Source of the DNA: Pedosphaera sp.
GTDB taxonomy: Bacteria; Verrucomicrobiota; Verrucomicrobiia; Limisphaerales; F1-12-MAGs170
Direction of reading: 5' to 3'
Length of the DNA stretch: 34,395 nucleotides
Assembly (NCBI GenBank): GCA_009695275.1
Contig: SIBF01000026.1
Location: 1-34,395 of the forward strand
Below, in pieces: positions 25,030-33,154 of the stretch; the stretch's first letter is position 1, and every line of letters begins with the position of its first letter. Both the position numbers and the translations under genes were made by a program. A model generated the notes under the pieces. The model ran no database searches, was not told where the DNA came from, and saw only the letters and a list, made by a program, of their open reading frames with translations.

Positions 25030-27213
25030 CTACCTTTTCGGAAATGCTGTTGGCAATGGCGAGCGCCGGTGGCTGTCGGGCTGAATGCCAATTTTTTCGA
25101 CTGGGATGCGCTGAAAGCCAAGTTTCCATGCACGCGAACCCTTGCGCAGCCGGAAATCGGTCGCGTAAGTTGCCACGAATTCTGGATCCTCGCCCGTCAG
25201 ATTGTCGCGCAGTTCCAGATTCTCTTTCTTCGTGTTCCAGCCGGCCTCGAGCCATTTGCCTACAGCAATGTTTCGAGCGATCAGGTTGCCTTCCGGCGGA
25301 ATGCCGGTGAACGAAGCTCCTTCGATGGCTGGACCGTCCAACGGGCCGTAATAACGGTCGAGCGATTTCATTTCCGGGTACCGTCGGCGATACAAATCCA
25401 ACGGCACGGCGTGGAGTTGTTTGCGCATGTAATCGTCCACCATCCCGCGCCACACGGGGGATTTGTCGAGGCCGCGACCATCCGCGCGCACGGCGGGGTC
25501 GCAATCGACAAAGATGTTGTTCTCGACGTGATGATCGCGGCCGCCGCCGATGAACATCGCCCAATGAACCTTGTAGAAAATATTCCCGTAAACCTCCGTT
25601 CCACTCACGCAGTCGTCCATGTAAACGCCCATCGAGCCCATCCCGACGCCGCCAGTCTCGTGAATGAAGTTATGGCGAATCTTGTTTCCGCGAAACGAGT
25701 AGTCCCGGCCTGTGTAGATCGCGCCGACATCGCCGGTCTCGAGTGCGATGTGATGAATGTCGTTGAACTCGATCAGGTGGTCATTGCCGGTGAAGAGAAT
25801 CGCGCAGTGTGGATGATCGTGAATCAAGTTGTGCGAGACGCGCATCCCGACACCGCCCATCAAGACCGCCGGCACGTAGCACTTCGACCACCGGCCCTGG
25901 CGCTGGAAGTGGCAGTTCTCCACAAAGTGACTGCCGGGCGTGAGCGTCTGACGGTCGCCGCCGTTGAGCGTTACGCCGCCGTCGCCAGTGTCGAAGATGT
26001 CGCACGAGATCACGCCGTGCCCTCGACCGCCTTCGATCACGACACCGTTGTTTCCGATGTTGCGAATCAGACACCCTGCAATGCGATTGCTCTCACCGCC
26101 GCGAATCTCGATGGCGTTGCCGCGCGTGGCTTCGAGCGTCAGCCCCTGAAATGCGATGTGGGAGGCAGAGGTGAGTTTAAGAAGCGGTTGGTCGAGGAGG
26201 GAGAGGATTGTCTCTGGGATAGGAATTTCGTTGCTGGACCGGGGCGCCAACACGGTGGCAAGCGGCGTTGGCGGCCAGAAGTAGATCACGCTGCTGCTGC
26301 GATCCAAAAACCACTCGCCAGGTTGATCCAACTCTTCCAGCACGTTTAGAAAATAGAAGCGCTGACCTTTGCGAAAACCGTAGAGGCCATGTGGAGGTGC
26401 GGTCTGAATGAGCCCAGTCGTGGTGTCGAGCGCGGTGACGTGCTCGTACGAATTCGCCCAGTCCCACGCCCAATACCCGTGGACCCAAAGATCCTGGGTG
26501 TCATACCAGCGTTTGGGACGATCACTGGAGAAAAGGAATCCACCATGCAGGTCGCCGATTTTGCCGCCATGATCATCACCCTTGCCGGCTGCTTCGGGAA
26601 ACCCGGCAAGCTTTTCGAAATTACCTTCGTTCGGCCACCGGGCGAGGGGCATCGGCTTGCTGTCGTGGAAGAGTTCACTGTGCGACGGAGTGGTTGCACG
26701 TCCGAAGCCTCTCGACTTCATTTCGCCAAACTCGGAAATATCCAACCGCCGCAAATCGCATTGAACGATTCTCCCGCGCGCTTTTTCATCGAGGCGGGCA
26801 AGGACGGCGGGGTTGCTGACCGGCGTGAATCCCGTCAACACCCTTCCTCCGAGTAATCGCACGCGCTCATCCCGATACGCCCGCCAAACAATCGGGGCAG
26901 CCGCATTACCGGAATCCGCATCGGTAAGTTCGAGCGCGTTCGTGCGAACGTAATCACCTCCGCGCAGCCAGACTGTCAGGCCACGCTTTGGCAGTTTGCC
27001 GGCACGCTTCAGTTCGCGGACGGCATCGCGTGCTCGTTCAAGCGTGGCGAAAGGTTTCGACTTGGTGCCAAGGTTCGTGTCGGAGCCGACATGAGCAATG
27101 TAAAAGTCAGCGAACGTGTGGATTTGAAAAAGGCTAACAAACAAGAGTCCGAGCCAAAGACGCTCGACGCAATGGTACCATCTCAACTCGTTGTGCAGGC
27201 AGGATTGGATCAT
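25030..27213 (-). CDS. Secreted right-handed beta-helix protein, GH141-like
   Basis: This 727-residue protein has an N-terminal hydrophobic signal (about 15-35), followed by FYIAHVGSDTNLGTKSKPFA and ATLERARDAVRELK, typical of secreted beta-helix glycoside hydrolases. Residues of about 385-620 form the parallel beta-helix with recurring NxI/NxF turns (RIAGCLIRNIGNNGVVIEGG, RVSHNLIHDHPHCAILF, HHVENNIFVDCDPAVRAD). The whole resembles GH141 (known xylanase and alpha-L-fucosidase activities) and related CAZymes. I cannot assign the substrate. It probably acts outside the cell or in the periplasm on plant or algal polysaccharide. The ATG overlaps the TGA of a small upstream ORF (ATGA), and it heads the chain leading to the chorismate-lyase-like and halogenase genes. 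Confidence 0.82.
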   Translation of the reverse strand: MIQSCLHNELRWYHCVERLWLGLLFVSLFQIHTFADFYIAHVGSDTNLGTKSKPFATLERARDAVRELKRAGKLPKRGLTVWLRGGDYVRTNALELTDADSGNAAAPIVWRAYRDERVRLLGGRVLTGFTPVSNPAVLARLDEKARGRIVQCDLRRLDISEFGEMKSRGFGRATTPSHSELFHDSKPMPLARWPNEGNFEKLAGFPEAAGKGDDHGGKIGDLHGGFLFSSDRPKRWYDTQDLWVHGYWAWDWANSYEHVTALDTTTGLIQTAPPHGLYGFRKGQRFYFLNVLEELDQPGEWFLDRSSSVIYFWPPTPLATVLAPRSSNEIPIPETILSLLDQPLLKLTSASHIAFQGLTLEATRGNAIEIRGGESNRIAGCLIRNIGNNGVVIEGGRGHGVISCDIFDTGDGGVTLNGGDRQTLTPGSHFVENCHFQRQGRWSKCYVPAVLMGGVGMRVSHNLIHDHPHCAILFTGNDHLIEFNDIHHIALETGDVGAIYTGRDYSFRGNKIRHNFIHETGGVGMGSMGVYMDDCVSGTEVYGNIFYKVHWAMFIGGGRDHHVENNIFVDCDPAVRADGRGLDKSPVWRGMVDDYMRKQLHAVPLDLYRRRYPEMKSLDRYYGPLDGPAIEGASFTGIPPEGNLIARNIAVGKWLEAGWNTKKENLELRDNLTGEDPEFVATYATDFRLRKGSRAWKLGFQRIPVEKIGIQPDSHRRSPLPTAFPKR

Positions 27214-27641
27214 GGGTTCGCAATCGCTTTAGCAATCTTTCCCCATCCCTCATCTACGTACCAGCGCCAGAGCTCTGGCTGACGTTCAACGGGAAGGGAG
27301 GCGATGCGGGAACAGACCATTTCAACAGCCAAACTAATTCGCTCGGACTTAAGGCGAGTCCCCTTCCCGACGAGAATTGCCAAGGCTGCAATCTCCTCGC
27401 CCTGCAATATAGCGTGAGACGTTGCCGTGGGTGAGATACCTGCTATCAAGTTAGTAAACAGTTTTCGCGGACAGAAAACTGTGAATGCACCTATGCGGGC
27501 CGTTCTCAAATGTCGCCGGATTGCCGATCTTACGCCTGCATGTGTAAGTGGTCCTGAAAGTTTCCCTGATCCGACCAAATCGACAGGACGACACCCGGGC
27601 GCACAACTCTGATAACGGCCAGCCGACTTACTCATGATCAC
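27210..27641 (-). CDS. Hypothetical protein, low support
   Basis: The frame is open for 143 residues from ATG 27641. Only the last 65 or so residues (after about 80, QGEEIAALAILVGKGTRLKS ... ELWRWYVDEGWGKIAKAIAN) look protein-like. The first half is rich in improbable residue runs, so the real start may be a TTG near 27404. I recognise no family. Its main support is the ATGA overlap with the beta-helix gene downstream, a usual sign of translational coupling. It could also be the decayed end of an older gene. Confidence 0.35.
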   Translation of the reverse strand: MIMSKSAGRYQSCAPGCRPVDLVGSGKLSGPLTHAGVRSAIRRHLRTARIGAFTVFCPRKLFTNLIAGISPTATSHAILQGEEIAALAILVGKGTRLKSERISLAVEMVCSRIASLPVERQPELWRWYVDEGWGKIAKAIANP

Positions 27642-27712
27642 TTTGGGGTTGAAATGCCATCCAGATTCTTATGTCTGATGCTTGGCGTTGAAAATCTCGG
27701 CCAATCTCTCGC

Positions 27713-27898
27713 TCAGGCTGTTGCCGGGGTTTTCCGTCGTGGCACAAGCGGACGTTTCTTAGCCAAGTCTATAACCTTGTGGCCAGACTTGCCCTGCTGC
27801 TTGCGGAGGTATGCGCAGTAGGCCGCCATGTCGTAATTAAACTCGGTCGCCAATTCTCCGCGGATTCGGCGAACTTCGCTGATGGGGTCTTCAATCAT
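27713..27898 (-). CDS. Putative antitoxin of a type II toxin-antitoxin pair
   Basis: The 61 residues from ATG 27898 begin MIEDPISEVRRIRGELATEF, then NYDMAAYCAYLRKQQGKSGH and a basic tail (AKKRPLVPRRK). Small proteins with this IxEVRRIRxELAxEF...KSGxKV pattern sit next to PIN toxins of the same kind as the upstream gene. The role is inferred from that pairing. The frame is open to 28018, but that extension is the shadow of the toxin gene. The ATG overlaps the toxin stop (ATGA), so the order is toxin first, antitoxin second, the reverse of most VapBC pairs. Confidence 0.7.
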   Translation of the reverse strand: MIEDPISEVRRIRGELATEFNYDMAAYCAYLRKQQGKSGHKVIDLAKKRPLVPRRKTPATA

Positions 27899-28377
27899 AG
27901 GTTGATCTCCAATAGCTGATGCGGTGTAACGATCATTGGGCAAATGTAACCGTGCGAGACGCAAACATCCTTGGCCTTCCTTTCTAAAACCGGATTGGCA
28001 AGATGTGTGCAATTCCAAGTGGCGAGAAAAGCGATTTGATGAACCGACGCAACCGCGATGTGGATCGCATCTGCCGCTTTTTTTGGCGGAAGCTTTAAGG
28101 ATCTGGCAAGCGCGGTGGCAAGTTCGAGCACTTCTTCAGTGATGTCCAGTTGCGCAATTCCGATCATCGCAGCGAGACGACGTTGTATCGCTTCAACGTC
28201 ACCCCGGCTGGCTTCAGTCAAGACTTGCTGTGAGATCAACAGCACATACCTCGACCGGCGCGTTTCCCACCATTCGCTGGTAATCTGTTGCCATGCAGAT
28301 TGCACGAGATCACGGGAAGGGCGCGCCGTCAGAACGCTGACGACCGTGGTCTCGATGTACACGCGGGGTTTAGGCAT
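27895..28377 (-). CDS. PIN-domain toxin (VapC-like)
   Basis: This 160-residue PIN-fold ribonuclease-type protein has VYIETTVVS with Glu9 in place of the usual first Asp, E55 in QQVLTEAS, and D103 in KAADAIHIAVA. It then has the LATWNCTHLANP segment typical of this VapC-like subgroup. VapC toxins cleave tRNA or rRNA and are held inactive by the partner antitoxin. It overlaps the radical SAM gene upstream by 8 bases and the antitoxin downstream by 4, so all three share a transcript. Glu at the first acidic position is usual in this subgroup and does not by itself mean loss of activity. Confidence 0.85.
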   Translation of the reverse strand: MPKPRVYIETTVVSVLTARPSRDLVQSAWQQITSEWWETRRSRYVLLISQQVLTEASRGDVEAIQRRLAAMIGIAQLDITEEVLELATALARSLKLPPKKAADAIHIAVASVHQIAFLATWNCTHLANPVLERKAKDVCVSHGYICPMIVTPHQLLEINL

Positions 28378-29737
28378 ACCTACCCGTCTTGTGCTCCGGT
28401 TTGAAAAATTCCTGCAACAAGCGATCCACCTGGAGCAGGCCGTCGCGAGTGAGGCTTATGAGATCGCCGCCGTTTGTCAGGAACCCCAATTCCTTAAGTG
28501 TCGCAAGTGGCGAGGAAAATTGTTCGCGTGGATCGCGTCCAAATTTCCTGGTGAACGCATTCGCGCTCACGCTGCCAAGCTTGAGCTGGAGGATGAACTC
28601 GCGGAGGTAATGCTCATCTTGCGGCACGACGTAGGCACGGTAAACGGGCAACTGCCCCGCGTTCACGGCATCCAGGTAAGGCTGGAAGTCGTGGTGGTTC
28701 TGATAATGAACACTATTCAAATGGCCGAAACTAGCGACGCCGACGGACAAAATATCAGCGCCGCTGAACAGACCCTGGCGATATTCGAATTTCACCCTGG
28801 CAGGATCACGAACTACCGTGGTCGTGCTCGTTACGGTGTAACCCAACTTCTCAAATTCACCATAGGCGTAGTTGACCCACCGGCGTTTTGTCTCCCAGTC
28901 AGCGACGGGCGCGACAAGTTTGCCCTCTGTTTTCATCTGCTGGTAAATACCGGTGTTGTAGGGCACTTCCATTTGATAGACCGTCACCGAGTCCGGTCGC
29001 AGTTCCACAGCCTTGGCGACAGTTTCCTTCCACTTCTCCTCAGTTTCCTCAACCATGCCGGCGATGAGGTCGATGTTGATCTGGGGAAAACCGATCTCAC
29101 GGGCGTAGGCGTAGGCGCGGGCGATTTCCTTGGATCGATGCGCGCGTCCGTTGATCTCCAGGATGTGATCGTCAAAGTGCTCCACACCGAGGCTCAGGCG
29201 TGTGACGCCGAGTTCGCGGATAGCTCGGAGCTTGTGGTCCGTAAGCGTGCCCGGCTCGGCCTCAAAAGTGACTTCCTCCGCTTGATCCCACGGCAGCAGG
29301 CCTTTCATGCCGTCCGTGAGAAACTTGAGCTGATCCGGCGACAGGTAGCTGGGCGTGCCGCCGCCGAAATAGATGAACTTTGGCTTGCGCCCGGTGATGA
29401 ACGGCTTGCCAGCGTAAGCCGTCAGTTCCCGGAGCACCGCATCGATGTAAGCGCGGATTTGAGAGGAATCCTTGTCGGTATAGACTTTGAAATAGCAAAA
29501 GTGGCAGCGCTTCCGGCAGAACGGAATGTGCGTGTAGAGGCCAAGCGGATTCGTGATTCCTGATTCCTGATTCCTGACGGGCGGACGCTCCAGAGCGGCG
29601 AAGAACTCACTCACCACCTCCTTCTTCCAGAAGGCGAACGGTGGATAATTCGCGACGAAGTAATTCCCTGCGGTGGTCTCCTTCTGGATTGCCGGACCGG
29701 AGGAGTTCGTTGCGGGAACTGCAGCAGTGGTCGTCAT
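28370..29737 (-). CDS. HemN/HemW-family radical SAM protein
   Basis: This 455-residue protein has the 4Fe-4S radical SAM motif CRKRCHFC (C74, C78, C81) inside LYTHIPFCRKRCHFCYFKVY, then YFGGGTPSYL (SAM-binding GGGTP), EAEPGTL, SLGVEHFDD and INIDLIAGM. The architecture is that of the coproporphyrinogen III oxidase/HemW superfamily. Family members include the true oxidase, the haem chaperone HemW, and methyltransferases or cyclopropanases, so the reaction is undetermined. No other haem gene is near. It overlaps the S10 peptidase stop (ATGA) and the PIN toxin start (8 bases). Residues of about 55-63 are encoded by a 7-bp triplicated repeat. Confidence 0.85.
   Translation of the reverse strand: MTTTAAVPATNSSGPAIQKETTAGNYFVANYPPFAFWKKEVVSEFFAALERPPVRNQESGITNPLGLYTHIPFCRKRCHFCYFKVYTDKDSSQIRAYIDAVLRELTAYAGKPFITGRKPKFIYFGGGTPSYLSPDQLKFLTDGMKGLLPWDQAEEVTFEAEPGTLTDHKLRAIRELGVTRLSLGVEHFDDHILEINGRAHRSKEIARAYAYAREIGFPQINIDLIAGMVEETEEKWKETVAKAVELRPDSVTVYQMEVPYNTGIYQQMKTEGKLVAPVADWETKRRWVNYAYGEFEKLGYTVTSTTTVVRDPARVKFEYRQGLFSGADILSVGVASFGHLNSVHYQNHHDFQPYLDAVNAGQLPVYRAYVVPQDEHYLREFILQLKLGSVSANAFTRKFGRDPREQFSSPLATLKELGFLTNGGDLISLTRDGLLQVDRLLQEFFKPEHKTGRYA
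29555..29575. repeat. Tandem 3 x 7-bp repeat inside the radical SAM gene
   Basis: GATTCCT occurs three times without interruption on the plus strand. On the coding strand it spells NQESGI-type codons near residues 56-62. Three copies (21 bases) keep the frame. Gain or loss of one copy would shift it. Confidence 0.9.
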
Positions 29738-31335
29738 GGCTTCAGGAAGCTTTCAAGATCCTTCTGGAGTTTTTTGAGATCGGGAAGGTTCACATACATC
29801 ATGTGACCGGATTCGTATTCCACATAGGCGATGTTCTTGCGAAGCACAGGGTCCAGCGTGAGATGGTCGATGCTGTGTCGGATGCCATCTACCGGACAGG
29901 CGAGATCACGCCACGCTCCGAGCACGAGCACGCGAAGATAGGGATTCTGACTCATCGCGGACGCGAGTTGTCCTGAGCTGCTCGGGTAGCTGTTTTGGGA
30001 GGCGAAATTCCATGGCCCGACTCCCGTGAGGATCTCATAGGGAAGGTCATTCTCAAACTTCAAGTCCTCCCGGAGATAAGCGTTCATGGCGGCCGAAAAC
30101 GGTCCGTAGGTCACCGCATAGGACGGGTCGAAGCGTGGCGAGTTCGAGGTTTTGTCGGCGTCGCGTCCGATGATGCGGGAATCGAAGCGTCCAAGGATGA
30201 GGCCCTGGTCGCGCAGCAACAATTCTCGAAATGCGGAAGTGCTGACGCGCAGATCATGATCCTCGATGACCTGGGACGTGAGGCCGGTAAGACGGGCAAA
30301 CTGCGCAACGATACGCGCACGCTCCTCGGCGGGCAGGCTGGCGCCGGCCAGCAAGGCCGCCGCGTACGGCCCTCGGGCAAAAGCACGGGATTCAGCAATG
30401 GCCTTGGGCAGATCATTCTGCAAATCCGCCGGCAGCTTTTTATGGAACTGTGCAGTGGCGGTGAAGGAGGGAAGGAACGAAATCGGAGGCAGGTCGTTGT
30501 CATGTGCCTCGCGGATCGTTCCGTAATCGAGCAGGCCTGAAAGGAGGATGAGGCCATTCAAGTACATGCCGTAACGGGAATGCAGATGCTCGGCCAGTCC
30601 TGCGGCGCGAAACACGCCATAACTTTCACCACACAGATATTTGGGAGAGCGCCAACGCTGGCCGCGTGTGGTCCACAATCGGATAAAGTCTCCGACGGAC
30701 TCCACATCTCCGGACTGTCCGAAGAATTGCTCCGCTTTCTCATCCTTGGAAGGACGGCTATAACCGGTCGCCACAGGATCAATGAAAACGAGATCCGTCG
30801 CGTGAAGAATCGAATATTCGTTGTCCACCAAACCGAACGGCGGCGGCGGCATTGTACCATCATCATTCAATTTGACGCGCCGAGGTCCAAGTCCACCGAG
30901 ATGCAGCCACACTGACGATGATCCCGGCCCTCCATTGAAGCAGAATGTGACGGGGCGAGTGGCCGGGTTCGTCTCCCCCAGTCTGGTGTAGGCCATGTAG
31001 AACACAGATGCCCGTGGTGCCCCATCGGCCTTTAACAGGGGGAGCATGCCCGTCTCGACGGCGTACGTGACGCGTTGCCCAGCGACGACCACCGAGTTCG
31101 TCACGGTGACTGGCTTGCGAGTCGCATCCGGAACCGCCGGCTGAAGCCTGGCCTCCTCCTTCTTCTGCTCTTCCTTCCTGGCTTCGGCTGAAGCGGGCTT
31201 GTCAGATCCTGAATCCGCCGACATCGCGACTTGATGAAAGCAGGTTGCCGCGATGAGCAATGTGATGAAGCTTCGGCGGCAGTGCCTGCCAGAAGTGCGG
31301 AAAATAAAAGTCGGACAGTTAGCGAGTTGTTTCAT
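29734..31335 (-). CDS. Secreted S10-family serine carboxypeptidase-like protein
   Basis: The 533 residues run from ATG 31335; the frame is open to 31521, but that part overlaps the upstream MGMT-like gene. The start region carries a basic n-region and hydrophobic segment (RSFITLLIAATCFHQVAMSA), so it is exported. After a Lys/Glu-rich linker come FNGGPGSSS (oxyanion region, 133-141), GESYG with nucleophile S238, a probable Asp near 477 (GAWRDLACPVDG) and H511 in YESGHMMYV. The triad and alpha/beta-hydrolase layout are those of serine carboxypeptidases, which remove C-terminal residues from peptides. Bacterial members are poorly characterised. It is coupled to the radical SAM gene by an ATGA overlap. 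Confidence 0.88.
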   Translation of the reverse strand: MKQLANCPTFIFRTSGRHCRRSFITLLIAATCFHQVAMSADSGSDKPASAEARKEEQKKEEARLQPAVPDATRKPVTVTNSVVVAGQRVTYAVETGMLPLLKADGAPRASVFYMAYTRLGETNPATRPVTFCFNGGPGSSSVWLHLGGLGPRRVKLNDDGTMPPPPFGLVDNEYSILHATDLVFIDPVATGYSRPSKDEKAEQFFGQSGDVESVGDFIRLWTTRGQRWRSPKYLCGESYGVFRAAGLAEHLHSRYGMYLNGLILLSGLLDYGTIREAHDNDLPPISFLPSFTATAQFHKKLPADLQNDLPKAIAESRAFARGPYAAALLAGASLPAEERARIVAQFARLTGLTSQVIEDHDLRVSTSAFRELLLRDQGLILGRFDSRIIGRDADKTSNSPRFDPSYAVTYGPFSAAMNAYLREDLKFENDLPYEILTGVGPWNFASQNSYPSSSGQLASAMSQNPYLRVLVLGAWRDLACPVDGIRHSIDHLTLDPVLRKNIAYVEYESGHMMYVNLPDLKKLQKDLESFLKP

Positions 31336-31385
31336 TGCTGGATTGGAGGTCAAATTCGGCAACCGTGCAAATTTGGGTGAACAAC

Positions 31386-31835
31386 TCACCGTGTTGAGTT
31401 TCTTCCTGGCTGAATGTTCGGAACGATCACGCCTTCGTCTGCGAGGCGGCGGGATTGCTCGGCCACACCACCCGGAAACTTCGGATTTAACTTCCCATCC
31501 GACTTCACTACTCGCCACCACGGAGTGATACGCTTTTTGCCTGCAGCCTCGTCCTCTGCGGCAGCGTGGGCGGCGATCCAGGCGAAAACACCGGTCGTAA
31601 CCGGGCAGCAGATGTCCACACCATGTTTCCTGGCGAGCGTGGCGCGCAGATCGTTAATCGTAGCAGTCCGGCCTTTGCGGATCTTGCGGATGATCCCATC
31701 CACCTCACGAGGCGCGGGGATGACCCTCGTGACAGTGCCCAGGCGTTTCGCCATCTTCCCTTCGACCTTGCCTATCTTCGGCAGCCCTTTGTCGTCGGCG
31801 AGTTCTTCGCGCCAGGTCTTGCGGCGATACGGCAT
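31386..31835 (-). CDS. MGMT-family (alkyltransferase-like) protein without the methyl-acceptor motif
   Basis: This 149-residue protein resembles the C-terminal DNA-binding fold of methylguanine methyltransferases: VIPAPREVDGIIRKIRKGRT, TTG-FAWIAAH, ITPWWRVVKSDG, and GGVAEQSRRLADEGV. The PCHR active-site motif of repair methyltransferases is absent. C76 and C77 (DICCPVT) are not in that context. Proteins of this group may bind alkylated bases without transferring the methyl group, as ATL proteins do, but their role is not established. The tail after about 140 is short compared with relatives I recall. It sits 3 bases after the stop of the propeller gene and 50 bases before the S10 gene start, on the same strand. 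Confidence 0.78.
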   Translation of the reverse strand: MPYRRKTWREELADDKGLPKIGKVEGKMAKRLGTVTRVIPAPREVDGIIRKIRKGRTATINDLRATLARKHGVDICCPVTTGVFAWIAAHAAAEDEAAGKKRITPWWRVVKSDGKLNPKFPGGVAEQSRRLADEGVIVPNIQPGRNSTR

Positions 31836-31838
31836 AGG

Positions 31839-33008
31839 TCACTTCTTGTTACCGAAGCAGTATACATGTCCGTCATCGCTGCCGATGATGATCCGCCCAT
31901 CCGCGACAGCGGGGGAACTCCCGACAGGCTGACCGATTTCATAACTCCACAGCTCTCTGCCATCTTTCAGCGACACGACGTAAAGCCGACCATCATCTGA
32001 TCCCACCACGACTTTTTGATCCCCCGTCACGACAGGCGAACTGTCCACTTTTCCTCGAGCGGCAAATGTCCACAACTCCTTGCCATCCGATTTCTGAACA
32101 CAATGAAGTTTCTTGTCGCGACCGCCGAAGACCACCCGATCCCCGGTCACCGCCGGAGAGCTGAAGTAAGGGAAATTCCGGTCGCGGAAAGTCCAGGCGC
32201 GTTTACCTTCGTTGAGATCGACACAAATGACTTCATTTTCGTAGTGGCCGATATAAACACGTCCATCGACAACCGCACCTGAGCCTGCAATGTAAGCGCC
32301 CGCTTCGACCTCCTTCACCTTGCTACCATCAGCCAGTGAAATGACATGCAGCAGCGCATCGCAGCCGCCAAAGACCGTCCGCCCGTCCGCCACCGCCGGG
32401 GAACCGTTGATGTAATTCCCGGTCTCGTAGGTCCAGTTCGTCTTGCCAGTTGCTGAATCAAGGCAGTAGAGCTTGAAGTCGTAGCTGCCAACCAGGATCC
32501 ACGGGGGGGCGCTCTTGTTCGTTGAAGCCACCCAATTGGGACCGCTCAGGATTTTGTCTCCGGTCGGACATTTCCACAGCTCCTTGCCAGTGGCGGCATC
32601 GACCGCGTAGATATTGGCATCCGTCGAGCCGAAGAAGACCTTGCCGCCGAGCACGAGTGGGGACGACTCAATCGCGTCGCCAGCTTTGAAGGACCAGACT
32701 TTTTCACCGGTTTGGAGGTTGAGCGCGTAAAGGTTGCTGTCTGTCGAACCGATGAAGATGCGGCCACCAACCACGGCGGGAGAGGATTTCACCGGCCCCT
32801 GTGTCTTGAACTTCCAGAGCAAAGATAACTTGTCGGGAAGTTGAGATTCAGAAACTCCGAGCAGCCCGGGGCTGCCGCGGAACATGGGCCATTCAGAATT
32901 CTTGGCCGGAGCGCCCGCCCCATTCAACAAGTTGGAACCAGCAAGGAGAAGGCACGTGAAAAAACACGAGACAACTCGTGATGGAGCGATTTTATGCAGA
33001 ATTTCCAT
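31839..33008 (-). CDS. Secreted PQQ-like beta-propeller repeat protein
   Basis: The 389 residues run from ATG 33008; the frame opens further to 33044, but the M at 33008 gives a proper signal peptide (hydrophobic SCFFTCLLLAGSNLL). The mature part is a series of PQQ-type blades with repeated phrases such as VKSSPAVVGGRIFIGSTDSN, LYALNLQTGEKVW, YINGSPAVADGR and VGSSPAVADGRIIIGSDDGH. I count about seven to eight blades. No PQQ-binding catalytic residues are apparent, so it is more likely a BamB-like or substrate-sensing scaffold than an alcohol dehydrogenase. It heads a six-gene minus-strand run ending in the toxin-antitoxin pair, and is divergent from the histidine kinase. Confidence 0.85.
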   Translation of the reverse strand: MEILHKIAPSRVVSCFFTCLLLAGSNLLNGAGAPAKNSEWPMFRGSPGLLGVSESQLPDKLSLLWKFKTQGPVKSSPAVVGGRIFIGSTDSNLYALNLQTGEKVWSFKAGDAIESSPLVLGGKVFFGSTDANIYAVDAATGKELWKCPTGDKILSGPNWVASTNKSAPPWILVGSYDFKLYCLDSATGKTNWTYETGNYINGSPAVADGRTVFGGCDALLHVISLADGSKVKEVEAGAYIAGSGAVVDGRVYIGHYENEVICVDLNEGKRAWTFRDRNFPYFSSPAVTGDRVVFGGRDKKLHCVQKSDGKELWTFAARGKVDSSPVVTGDQKVVVGSDDGRLYVVSLKDGRELWSYEIGQPVGSSPAVADGRIIIGSDDGHVYCFGNKK

Positions 33009-33154
33009 GATTGCGACACCCGGTCGCGTGACGAGCAGCCACACCGGATTACGGCAGGACTATTGAACAGGATGCTGTCCATTGCAAATCATACTTACAC
33101 GTAACAAACGGTTCGAGAGTGACAGGTCCGGTTCTTGCCGTTATCAGAACTTAT

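Noticed and set aside
24409..26349. Long plus-strand open frame of about 646 codons
   Set aside because: It runs antisense to the chorismate-lyase-like and beta-helix genes, which have strong protein motifs. It has no domain of its own.
28058..29563. Plus-strand open frame of about 500 codons
   Set aside because: It is antisense to the radical SAM gene and the PIN toxin, both recognised by motif. It is a shadow frame.
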